DNA of 64,000 nt from assembly GCF_008017535.1 (NCBI RefSeq), contig NZ_VRUA01000001.1:372001-436000 (forward strand), in the 5' to 3' direction. Origin of the DNA: Ottowia flava (GTDB lineage: Bacteria; Pseudomonadota; Gammaproteobacteria; Burkholderiales; Burkholderiaceae_C). The notes under the pieces were generated by a model. That model was not told where the DNA came from. It searched no databases and saw nothing but the letters and a program-made list of their open reading frames with translations. The position numbers and the translations under genes were made by a program. Positions 1-7,127 of the stretch are shown in pieces. How positions within the stretch are numbered: the first letter of the stretch is position 1; every line of letters begins with the position of its first letter.

Positions 1-128
1 CCGGTCACGTAGCCGACGCCGCACTCCAGCAGTGCCTTGGTCACGGCCAGAATGCCTTCGCCGCGAAACTCGGTGCCTGCAGGCACGCGCAACTGCTCTA
101 CTTCCTTCGCGAAGGAACGCTCAGCCAT
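1..128 (-). CDS. iorA: Indolepyruvate ferredoxin oxidoreductase, N-terminal fragment (partial)
   Basis: Only the first 42 codons are present; the gene runs off the left edge. The start MAERSFAKEVEQLRVP followed by EFRGEGILAVTKALLECGVGYV matches the N-terminus of the indolepyruvate:ferredoxin oxidoreductase alpha/fused protein, which oxidatively decarboxylates aryl-pyruvates from aromatic amino acids to aryl-acetyl-CoA. A GGAGAG ribosome-binding site lies about 9 nt before the ATG at 128. It starts 25 bp after the stop of the cyclase gene, so the two probably share one transcript. Whether the protein is the separate alpha subunit or the long fused form cannot be seen. Confidence 0.75.
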   Translation of the reverse strand, partial: MAERSFAKEVEQLRVPAGTEFRGEGILAVTKALLECGVGYVT

Positions 129-153
129 ACGGTCACTCTCCGGGAAAGGGAAT

Positions 154-939
154 TCAGGCGGCTTGCGGCACCAGCGCCAGCACGCGCAGGGGCGAGCCCG
201 AGCCACCCTGGATCTTCAGCGGCGCCGCGAGGATCACCGCGCCCGTGGGCGGCAGCTGGTCGACGTTGGTCAAGCACTGCAGGCCGTATTTGTTGGCCCC
301 GTGCATCAGCGTGTGGCACGGGTAGCCGATGGGCCACGCGTAGCTCTGGCCGGCGTCGGTGTTGATGGTCTCGACGGCAAAGCCGCGCACGTCGCGGCCG
401 ATCATCCATTCGACCGCGGCCTGCGTCGGGCCTGGCGTGTGAGCGCCGTCGTCCTTCAGGTTGACGAAGCTTGCCGGGTCCTGGATGCGACGGCTCCAGT
501 CGGTGCGAAAGACGACCCAGGCGCCCGCCGGTATGCGGCCGTGCTGGGCTTCCCAGGCCTCGAGAAACGGCACATCCAGCAACCAGTCGTCGTTGGCGGC
601 GACCTCGGCGCTCGCGTCCACAACGCAGGCTGGGCCAATGAAAACCTTCGGGTCAATGGTATCAACCGTGTTGTTGGCGTGGCCCTTCCCGGTAATCCAG
701 TGGGCCGGCGCGTCAAAGTGAGTACCCGTGTGCTCACCGCAGGAGAAGTTGTTCCAGTACCAGCCCGGGCCTTTCTCGTCGTAGCGGGAGATGGTTTCCT
801 GCTTGAACGCCCAGACCTGACCGAACTCGGGCGGCAGCACCAACGGAGGGAAGTCGGGCGAAAGCGTCTGGGTCAGGTCCACGATGCGCAGGGCGCCACT
901 GGCGATGTCGCCGGCGAAGTCAGCGAGCGAAACGGTCAT
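154..939 (-). CDS. Cyclase family protein (kynurenine formamidase-like metal hydrolase)
   Basis: A 261-aa protein of the cyclase/KynB-like superfamily. The metal-binding signature HTGTHFDAPAH is at residues 70-80, preceded by the N-terminal DLTQTLSP segment typical of the family. Members are cytosolic Zn/Mn hydrolases acting on N-formylkynurenine or other amides and cyclic ketones. The partner downstream, indolepyruvate oxidoreductase, suggests a role in aromatic amino-acid degradation, but the substrate is not shown by sequence. The ATG at 939 follows a GGAGACAAGC ribosome-binding stretch. An 18-bp palindrome 17 bp upstream of the start is the likely operator for the pair. Confidence 0.85.
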   Translation of the reverse strand: MTVSLADFAGDIASGALRIVDLTQTLSPDFPPLVLPPEFGQVWAFKQETISRYDEKGPGWYWNNFSCGEHTGTHFDAPAHWITGKGHANNTVDTIDPKVFIGPACVVDASAEVAANDDWLLDVPFLEAWEAQHGRIPAGAWVVFRTDWSRRIQDPASFVNLKDDGAHTPGPTQAAVEWMIGRDVRGFAVETINTDAGQSYAWPIGYPCHTLMHGANKYGLQCLTNVDQLPPTGAVILAAPLKIQGGSGSPLRVLALVPQAA

Positions 940-956
940 GCTTGTCTCCTGGTATT

Positions 957-974
957 TTGTTTAAGCTTAAACAA
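957..974. promoter_or_regulatory. Perfect 18-bp palindrome, probable MarR-type operator
   Basis: TTGTTTAAGCTTAAACAA is a perfect inverted repeat ending 17 bp from the cyclase start codon and about 60 bp upstream of dnaG on the other strand. AT-rich palindromes of this length are usual binding sites of dimeric winged-helix repressors such as MarR-family proteins. No regulator gene is adjacent in the window. Confidence 0.6.
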
Positions 975-1034
975 TCTGCCATGGCCCGTCAAAGAAATCC
1001 TGATGGCGGGAAACCCTGAGAAACGCCTGCGACA

Positions 1035-2900
1035 ATGGGCGGCGTGGCGATTCCCCAGCATTTCATCCAGGAGCTTTTGGCGCGCGCCGACGTCGTGGAG
1101 ATCGTCGGGCGCTATGTCCAGCTAAAGAAAACCGGCGCCAACCTGTCGGGCCTGTGTCCGTTCCATTCGGAGAAGTCGCCCTCGTTCACGGTGAGCCCGT
1201 CCAAGCAGTTCTACCACTGCTTTGGCTGCGGCAAGAACGGCAACGCCATCGGTTTTCTGATGGACCATACCGGCGCCGGCTTTGTCGAAGTGGTTCACGA
1301 TCTCGCACAGCAGTACGGCTTGCAGGTGCCGGAAGATGAGCGCAGCCCGGCCGAGCGCGAACGGGCTGCTCAGGAGTCGGCGCAGCGCGCCACCTTGAGC
1401 GGCGTGCTCGAGCGCGCGGCCGATGCGTACCGTGAGCACCTGCGCCATTCGCCCAAGGCGATCGCGTATTTCAAGCAACGTGGCCTTTCCGGCCAAATAG
1501 CCAAGCAGTTCGGGCTGGGCTACGCGCCCGAAGGCTGGCGCGCGCTGGCCAGCGTGTTCCCCGACTACGCCGACCCGCTGCTGGACGAGAGCGGCCTGGT
1601 CATCGCCGGGGAAGGCGATGACGGCAAGCGCTACGACCGCTTTCGCGACCGGGTGATGTTTCCGATCCGCAGCGTGAAGGGCGAGGTGATCGGCTTTGGC
1701 GGTCGCGTGCTGGGGGACGAAAAGCCCAAGTACCTCAACTCGCCCGAAACGCCCGTGTTCCACAAGGGGCGCGAGCTGTACGGCCTGTTTGAAGCCCGGT
1801 CCGCGCTGCGCGAACACGGCTTCGCTTTGGTCACCGAAGGCTACATGGACGTGGTCGCGCTGGCCCAGTTGGGCTTTGCCAATGCGGTGGCCACCCTCGG
1901 CACGGCCTGCACCCCCGAGCATGTGCACAAGCTGTTTCGCTTTACCGACAGCGTGGTGTTCAGTTTTGACGGCGACGCGGCGGGCCGTCGCGCCGCCCGC
2001 AAGGCGCTGGAAGCCGCCCTGCCCCTTGCGACCGATACGCGCAGCGTCAAGTTCCTGTTCCTGCCGGCCGAACACGACCCGGACAGCTTCATCCGTGCCG
2101 AAGGGAGCGAGGCCTTTGGTGACGCCGTGCGCCAGGCCACACCGTTGTCGCGCTTTCTGCTTGAGGCAGCGGCGCAGGACTGCGACATGGGCACGGCCGA
2201 GGGCCGGTCGCTGTTTGCCGCCAACGCGCAGCCGCTGTGGCAGCTGATGCCCAAGGGCGCGCTGGCCCAGCAACTGCTGGGTGAGATCGCCACCCAGGTG
2301 CAACTGGGCACGCATGAGCTGGAGCAACTGTGGGGTGTACGCCATGCCGGCGCGTCCCCACTGCGCACAGAATACTCTCAAAACAGGAGCTGGCCGCGCA
2401 ATGCTGACAAGGGCCAGAGGCCGAAAACGCGTGAAATCTCGGGCTCACGCGTTCTGCCCCGCCCGGTGCGCGCTCAGCCCGGCTCGCGCGCCAGCCGGGC
2501 CCTGCAAATCCTGCTCACCGAGCCCAGCGCCTGGGACACGCTGAGCCAGAATGAACACCTGCTGCTGTGTGAACTGCCCGCGCCGCACGGGCCAGTCTTC
2601 ACTTGGCTGGCCGGACAATGGCTTGACCACGGCCCTCAGCCTTGGAGCGCGTTGCGCGAAGCACTGCGCGAACACCCTCAGGAGGCTTTCACGGTCGAGC
2701 TTGTGGATCGTCTGCCTCCGGACATCCTCTCGGAGCCGGCCGAATTGAAGGACATTCTGCGCACCGAGCGGCGAGAAGGTTTGCAGCGGCGCATGGCCCG
2801 AGCCGCAACCGACCACGACGTTGAGACCTACCAGCGTCTGATGCTTGAATTGACAGAAATCGACCGCGAATCGCGCCAGACGGTGCATGGCGGCCCTTGA
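1035..2900 (+). CDS. dnaG: DNA primase DnaG
   Basis: A 621-aa primase that synthesises RNA primers at the replication fork together with the DnaB helicase. The N-terminal CHC2 zinc site is visible (Cys41, His44, Cys62, Cys65), followed by the RNA polymerase core (residues about 130-260), a Toprim domain with VTEGYMDVVALAQLGF, and a C-terminal helicase-binding domain from about residue 480. The GTG at 1044, giving VAIPQHFIQELL, is an alternative start that fits homologues better than the ATG at 1035. Codons 446-465, in the linker before the C-terminal domain, are made of a dispersed repeat (2371-2427). rpoD follows, as in most proteobacteria. Confidence 0.97.
   Translation: MGGVAIPQHFIQELLARADVVEIVGRYVQLKKTGANLSGLCPFHSEKSPSFTVSPSKQFYHCFGCGKNGNAIGFLMDHTGAGFVEVVHDLAQQYGLQVPEDERSPAERERAAQESAQRATLSGVLERAADAYREHLRHSPKAIAYFKQRGLSGQIAKQFGLGYAPEGWRALASVFPDYADPLLDESGLVIAGEGDDGKRYDRFRDRVMFPIRSVKGEVIGFGGRVLGDEKPKYLNSPETPVFHKGRELYGLFEARSALREHGFALVTEGYMDVVALAQLGFANAVATLGTACTPEHVHKLFRFTDSVVFSFDGDAAGRRAARKALEAALPLATDTRSVKFLFLPAEHDPDSFIRAEGSEAFGDAVRQATPLSRFLLEAAAQDCDMGTAEGRSLFAANAQPLWQLMPKGALAQQLLGEIATQVQLGTHELEQLWGVRHAGASPLRTEYSQNRSWPRNADKGQRPKTREISGSRVLPRPVRAQPGSRASRALQILLTEPSAWDTLSQNEHLLLCELPAPHGPVFTWLAGQWLDHGPQPWSALREALREHPQEAFTVELVDRLPPDILSEPAELKDILRTERREGLQRRMARAATDHDVETYQRLMLELTEIDRESRQTVHGGP
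2371..2427 (+). repeat. Dispersed AGCTGC-type repeat copy inside dnaG
   Basis: Contains the core GAGCTGGCCGCGCAATGCTG, then CAAGGGCCAGAGGCCGAAAA, matching the 5' core and 3' arm of the other copies in the window. It is in frame in the primase linker. Confidence 0.65.
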
Positions 2901-2922
2901 AAATCGGCAGGAAAGTTATAAT
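2897..2922 (+). promoter_or_regulatory. Candidate rpoD promoter
   Basis: A perfect TATAAT at 2917-2922 is preceded by TTGAAA at 2897-2902, which overlaps the dnaG stop codon. The 14-bp spacer is shorter than the optimum, so the -35 assignment is uncertain; the -10 is strong. Confidence 0.45.
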
Positions 2923-3199
2923 TAAAGGCTTGTCACCGGCAAGAGCGACAGCAGCACCTCCGGCCCGGCCAGCGCGCCTACGTCAAGCGCGCCCCACCTT
3001 ACCCCAGGGATGGCCAACATACCGCAAGGACTGCACCCCAAATGTTCGCCCTCACCTTGCCCTGACGGATTGCCGGCAGCAGGCCTGTTCATGACCCGTC
3101 TGCCCGCATAACGTAGTTCCGTTGTTGGTTGCCGCCGCCCACCGCCGACTCCCCATCGAGCGTCGTTGTGCTTTGGCACACCCATTGCAAGGTTGATTC
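2923..3199 (+). other. Long untranslated leader before rpoD
   Basis: About 280 bp between the candidate promoter and the rpoD start holds no convincing reading frame. It is C-rich and unstructured at first sight. It ends with AAGG at 3189-3192, the ribosome-binding site 7 nt before the rpoD ATG. Confidence 0.4.
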
Positions 3200-5473
3200 A
3201 TGCCCATCAGTCAGAAAACCGTCAAGCCAGCCGCCAAAACCGCGGCCAAGTCACCTGCCGCTGTCAGCGACACCGAAGAGGTGAAGAAAAAGCCGGCTGC
3301 AAAAGCTGCCGCCAAGAAGACCACCGCCGGGGCGAGCGTGCCTGCCAAGAAAGCCGGCCGCCCTGCCAAAGGCGCAGCTGCTGCCGAAAAGTCGACACCC
3401 GCCAAGCGCGGCCGTTCAGGCAAGGCTGGGGCTGAAGATGATGCCGACATGTCGGACATTGAGGACGATCTGCAGGGTGAGCCGGAAGCGCCTGCCGTCC
3501 CCGAGGTCGGCGCCGAAAAGCCCAAACCCCTGCGCATGAAGATCAGCAAGGCGAAGGAGCGCGCCTTGATGAAGGAATTCGGCCTAGACGAAGGTGTTCT
3601 CTCTGAAGAAGAGATGACCACCCGCCGCGCCAACCTGAAGGCGCTGCTCAAGCTGGGCAAGACACGCGGCTACCTCACGCATGGCGAAATCAACGACCAC
3701 CTGCCCGACAAGCTGGTCGACGCGGAAACGCTGGAGGCCGTGGTCTCCATGCTGAACGATCTGGGTGTGGCCGTCTATGAACAGACGCCTGACGCTGAGA
3801 CTCTGCTGCTGACCAACACCGGCTCCAACACCGCCACCGAGGAAGAGGCCGAGGAAGAGGCCGAAGCCGCGCTGTCCACCGTCGATTCCGAATTCGGCCG
3901 CACGACCGACCCGGTGCGCATGTACATGCGCGAGATGGGCACCGTCGAGCTGCTGACGCGCGAGGGCGAGATCGAGATCGCCAAGCGCATCGAAGGCGGC
4001 CTGATGGCCATGATGGAAGCCATCAGCGCGAGCCCGTCCACGATCGCCGAAATCCTGCGCATGGCCGAGGAAATCCGCGAAGGCAAGGTCGTCATCAACA
4101 CCATCGTTGACGGCTTTGCCGACGCCGATGAGAACGACGACTACGTGGCCGAGGAAGACTTCGACGAGTACGACGAAGAGGACGACGACGACGGCAAGGG
4201 CGGCTCCAAGGCCATGACCAAGCTGCTCGAGGCGCTGAAGAATCAGGCGCTCGACCGCTTCGACGAAATCGCGGGCCTGTTCGAAAAGGTGCATAGGGCC
4301 TACGACAAGGAAGGCTGGGGCTCGCCCAACTACGTCAAGGCGCAGGCCGCACTGTCGGGCCGCCTGATGACCATCCGATTCACCGCCAAGACCATCGAAA
4401 AGCTGTGCGATCTGCTGCGCAGCCGCGTGGACGACGTGCGCAAGTACGAGCGCGAACTGCGCCGCATCGTGGTGGACAAGTGCGGCTTCCCTCAGGAGCA
4501 ATTCATCGCCGATTTTTCGGGGCGCGACAAGGCGGGCAACAAAGTGCGCTCACACCTGCTCGACCTGAAATGGGTCGAGGGCCAGGCTGCCGCAGGCAAG
4601 CCCTGGAGCGCGATCATGGAACGGAATATTCCACCGGTTCAGGACCTGCAGCAAAAGCTGCTCGACCTGCAAGCGCAGGTAGTGGTGCCGCTGGACGAAC
4701 TCAAAGGCATCAATAAGCGGATGAACGAAGGTGAAGCCGCCTCGCGCGATGCCAAGAAAGAAATGATCGAGGCCAACCTGCGCCTCGTGATCTCGATCGC
4801 CAAGAAATACACCAACCGCGGCTTGCAGTTCCTCGACCTGATCCAGGAAGGCAACATCGGCTTGATGAAGGCGGTGGACAAGTTCGAATACCGCCGCGGC
4901 TACAAGTTCTCGACCTACGCCACCTGGTGGATCCGCCAGGCGATTACCCGCTCGATCGCCGACCAGGCGCGCACGATCCGCATCCCGGTGCACATGATCG
5001 AGACCATCAACAAGATGAATCGCATCTCGCGCCAGCACCTGCAGGAATTCGGTTTCGAGCCCGACGCTGGCATCCTGGCCGAGAAAATGGAGATGCCCGA
5101 GGACAAGATCCGCAAGATCATGAAGATCGCCAAGGAGCCGATCTCCATGGAGACGCCCATCGGCGACGACGACGATTCGCACCTGGGCGACTTCATCGAG
5201 GACCAGAACAACACCGCGCCTGTGGACGCGGCCATGCAGGCCGGTCTGCGCGACGTGGTCAAGGACATTCTGGACAGCCTGACCCCGCGCGAAGCCAAGG
5301 TGCTGCGCATGCGTTTCGGTATCGAGATGTCCACCGACCACACGCTGGAGGAAGTGGGCAAGCAGTTTGACGTGACGCGTGAGCGCATTCGCCAGATTGA
5401 GGCCAAAGCACTGCGCAAGCTGAAGCACCCGAGCCGCTCGGACAAACTGCGCAGCTTTATCGACCCCCAGTAA
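3200..5473 (+). CDS. rpoD: RNA polymerase primary sigma factor (sigma-70)
   Basis: A 757-aa housekeeping sigma factor. Residues 1-110 are the Lys/Ala/Pro-rich extension found in betaproteobacterial RpoD. Region 1.2 is recognised by [20 protein letters not shown], and an acidic non-conserved region ([14 protein letters not shown]) follows. Regions 2.3-2.4 contain [20 protein letters not shown] and region 4.2 contains the helix-turn-helix [19 protein letters not shown] near the C-terminus. The ATG at 3200 has a good AAGG site. In relatives asd follows leuB; here it follows rpoD. Confidence 0.98.
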   Translation: MPISQKTVKPAAKTAAKSPAAVSDTEEVKKKPAAKAAAKKTTAGASVPAKKAGRPAKGAAAAEKSTPAKRGRSGKAGAEDDADMSDIEDDLQGEPEAPAVPEVGAEKPKPLRMKISKAKERALMKEFGLDEGVLSEEEMTTRRANLKALLKLGKTRGYLTHGEINDHLPDKLVDAETLEAVVSMLNDLGVAVYEQTPDAETLLLTNTGSNTATEEEAEEEAEAALSTVDSEFGRTTDPVRMYMREMGTVELLTREGEIEIAKRIEGGLMAMMEAISASPSTIAEILRMAEEIREGKVVINTIVDGFADADENDDYVAEEDFDEYDEEDDDDGKGGSKAMTKLLEALKNQALDRFDEIAGLFEKVHRAYDKEGWGSPNYVKAQAALSGRLMTIRFTAKTIEKLCDLLRSRVDDVRKYERELRRIVVDKCGFPQEQFIADFSGRDKAGNKVRSHLLDLKWVEGQAAAGKPWSAIMERNIPPVQDLQQKLLDLQAQVVVPLDELKGINKRMNEGEAASRDAKKEMIEANLRLVISIAKKYTNRGLQFLDLIQEGNIGLMKAVDKFEYRRGYKFSTYATWWIRQAITRSIADQARTIRIPVHMIETINKMNRISRQHLQEFGFEPDAGILAEKMEMPEDKIRKIMKIAKEPISMETPIGDDDDSHLGDFIEDQNNTAPVDAAMQAGLRDVVKDILDSLTPREAKVLRMRFGIEMSTDHTLEEVGKQFDVTRERIRQIEAKALRKLKHPSRSDKLRSFIDPQ

Positions 5474-5602
5474 GAAAACCCGCTGGCCTATCCTGCATCG
5501 CCCCTGCGGCCTTTCCCGGCTCGTGGGGGGCGATGCGCTTCTCCAGGCCCAACTTCGGCGCGTCCCGCAAAAGGCGGCGCATCGCCGCTACAATGGCGGG
5601 CT

Positions 5603-5704
5603 ATGAATTCAGCCGCCCGCGTCGACAGCATGCCCCTGACTTGTCAGTCGGGGGTGACGCGCGCCGTGCTTTTTCCCATTACCACGACCACCAAAAAAGG
5701 CTGA
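5603..5704 (+). CDS. Candidate asd leader peptide (33 aa)
   Basis: A 33-codon reading frame whose last residues are VLFPITTTTKKG then TGA. One Ile, four consecutive Thr and two Lys codons directly precede the stop, and all three amino acids are made from the Asd product. The stop codon lies inside the left arm of an inverted repeat (5701-5707/5759-5765) located 95 nt before asd. This is the layout of an attenuation leader, but no terminator T-run is seen and no ribosome-binding site precedes the ATG. It could be a leaderless start, a translationally coupled control site, or chance. Confidence 0.4.
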   Translation: MNSAARVDSMPLTCQSGVTRAVLFPITTTTKKG

Positions 5705-5765
5705 TCCCAGTCTGGTTCGTCGTGCGCCCGCCTCCCGGAGCTTCAGACGAGCCGGGCAGGATCAG
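5701..5765 (+). promoter_or_regulatory. Nested RNA hairpin between leader peptide and asd
   Basis: CTGATCC (5701-5707) pairs with GGATCAG (5759-5765), and inside it GGTTCGTC (5714-5721) pairs with GACGAGCC (5746-5753) with one G-U. Together they form a long interrupted stem ending 34 nt before the asd start. Confidence 0.45.
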
Positions 5766-5799
5766 ACAGATTCACTTTGTTTGAAAGGCGCGAAAGAAA

Positions 5800-6936
5800 A
5801 TGAAAGTTGGCAACCTCGTAGGCCTCGTGGGCTGGCGCGGCATGGTGGGTTCGGTGCTCATGGACCGCATGCAGGCCGAGAAGGACTTCGACCTGATCGA
5901 GCCGGTCTTCTTTTCTACCAGCAACGCCGGCGGCACCGCGCCGGCCATGGCCAAGAACGAAAAGCAACTGAAGGACGCGCACGACATCGAGGCGCTCAGG
6001 AAGTGTGATGTCATCCTGACCTGTCAAGGAGGCGACTACACCTCTGAGGTGTTCCCCAAGTTGCGGGCTGCGGGTTGGAAAGGCCATTGGATCGACGCAG
6101 CCAGCACGCTGCGCATGAATGATGACGCCGTCATCGTCCTGGACCCGGTCAACCTGCCAGTGATTCAATCGGCACTGGCCAAGGGTGGCAACAACTGGAT
6201 CGGCGGCAACTGCACGGTCAGCTGCATGCTGATGGGGGTCGGCGCGCTGTATAAGGCAGGTCTCGTCGAATGGATGAGCACGCAGACCTATCAGGCGGCC
6301 AGCGGAGGCGGCGCGCAGCATATGCGCGAACTGCTGACGCAGTTCGGCACGCTGAACGCCGAAGTCAAGGATCTGTTGCAGGATCCGAGGAGTGCGATCC
6401 TGGAAATCGACCGCAAGGTGATCGCCAAGCAGCGCGCCCTGGGCGGCGAAGAGGTGGCTAACTTCGGCGTTCCGCTGGGCGGGTCACTCATTCCCTGGAT
6501 CGACAAGGATCTTGGCAACGGCACAAGCCGTGAAGAATGGAAAGGCATGGTCGAAACCAACAAGATTCTGGGTTTGGGTGAAGGTTTCGAGACTCCCGCG
6601 ATCCCGGTGGACGGCTTCTGCGTGCGCGTGGGCGCCATGCGATGCCATAGTCAGGCTCTGACTTTCAAGCTCCGCAAGGATGTTCCGCTCGCGGACGTCG
6701 AATCGATGATCGCGGCAGACAACGCCTGGGTTAAGGTTGTCCCGAACACCAAGGAGGCCACCTTGGCCGACCTGACCCCCGTGTCGGTCACCGGCACCAT
6801 GAACATTCCCGTAGGTCGCCTGCGCAAACTGGCCATGGGCCCAGAGTACTTGGGGGCCTTCACGGTCGGCGACCAGTTGCTTTGGGGCGCTGCCGAGCCC
6901 TTGCGCCGCATGCTGCGCATCCTGCTTGAAGCCTGA
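5800..6936 (+). CDS. asd: Aspartate-semialdehyde dehydrogenase
   Basis: A 378-aa enzyme that reduces aspartyl-4-phosphate to aspartate semialdehyde with NADPH, the branch point to Lys, Met, Thr and diaminopimelate. The nucleotide-binding [13 protein letters not shown] is at residues 8-20 and the active-site Cys138 sits in [12 protein letters not shown], as in E. coli-type Asd. AAAGG lies before the ATG. It is not preceded by leuCDB as in many Burkholderiales. A candidate Thr/Lys leader peptide precedes it. Confidence 0.97.
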   Translation: MKVGNLVGLVGWRGMVGSVLMDRMQAEKDFDLIEPVFFSTSNAGGTAPAMAKNEKQLKDAHDIEALRKCDVILTCQGGDYTSEVFPKLRAAGWKGHWIDAASTLRMNDDAVIVLDPVNLPVIQSALAKGGNNWIGGNCTVSCMLMGVGALYKAGLVEWMSTQTYQAASGGGAQHMRELLTQFGTLNAEVKDLLQDPRSAILEIDRKVIAKQRALGGEEVANFGVPLGGSLIPWIDKDLGNGTSREEWKGMVETNKILGLGEGFETPAIPVDGFCVRVGAMRCHSQALTFKLRKDVPLADVESMIAADNAWVKVVPNTKEATLADLTPVSVTGTMNIPVGRLRKLAMGPEYLGAFTVGDQLLWGAAEPLRRMLRILLEA

Positions 6937-7127
6937 TGTGAGGGAGAGGCGACGGGCGAACATAACCGCCCGCCGCGTTGCCTGCCCACAACATACGGGC
7001 AACGGTTTCGACGCGGGCTGAACATGTGAGAAGACTTAACCAGTGTCTCAGCTTGTCAGCCTAATTTGTTGATGTTAATGTCGATTTTCACTTCGTCCCG
7101 GCCAGGCTGAGCCTGCCCTCATCCGCT

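Larger units (their letters stand above)
5474..5799 (+). other. rpoD-asd intergenic region
   Basis: This 326-bp gap holds a short leader-type reading frame (5603-5704) and a nested inverted repeat (5701-5765) before asd. TACAAT at 5589-5594 is a possible -10 element placing transcription initiation close to the leader ATG; no good -35 is visible. No terminator with a T-run is evident after rpoD. Confidence 0.4.

Noticed and set aside
37-1125. 362-codon plus-strand frame opposite the cyclase
   Set aside because: It mirrors the real cyclase gene on the minus strand and runs into dnaG; no domain is recognisable.
5533-5784. 83-codon frame between rpoD and asd
   Set aside because: Basic composition, no ribosome-binding site, and it conflicts with the shorter leader-type frame at 5603-5704, which has a meaningful C-terminus.
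6953-6972. CGGGCG/CGCCCG hairpin after asd
   Set aside because: Stem of only 6 bp with no T-run; too weak to call a terminator.
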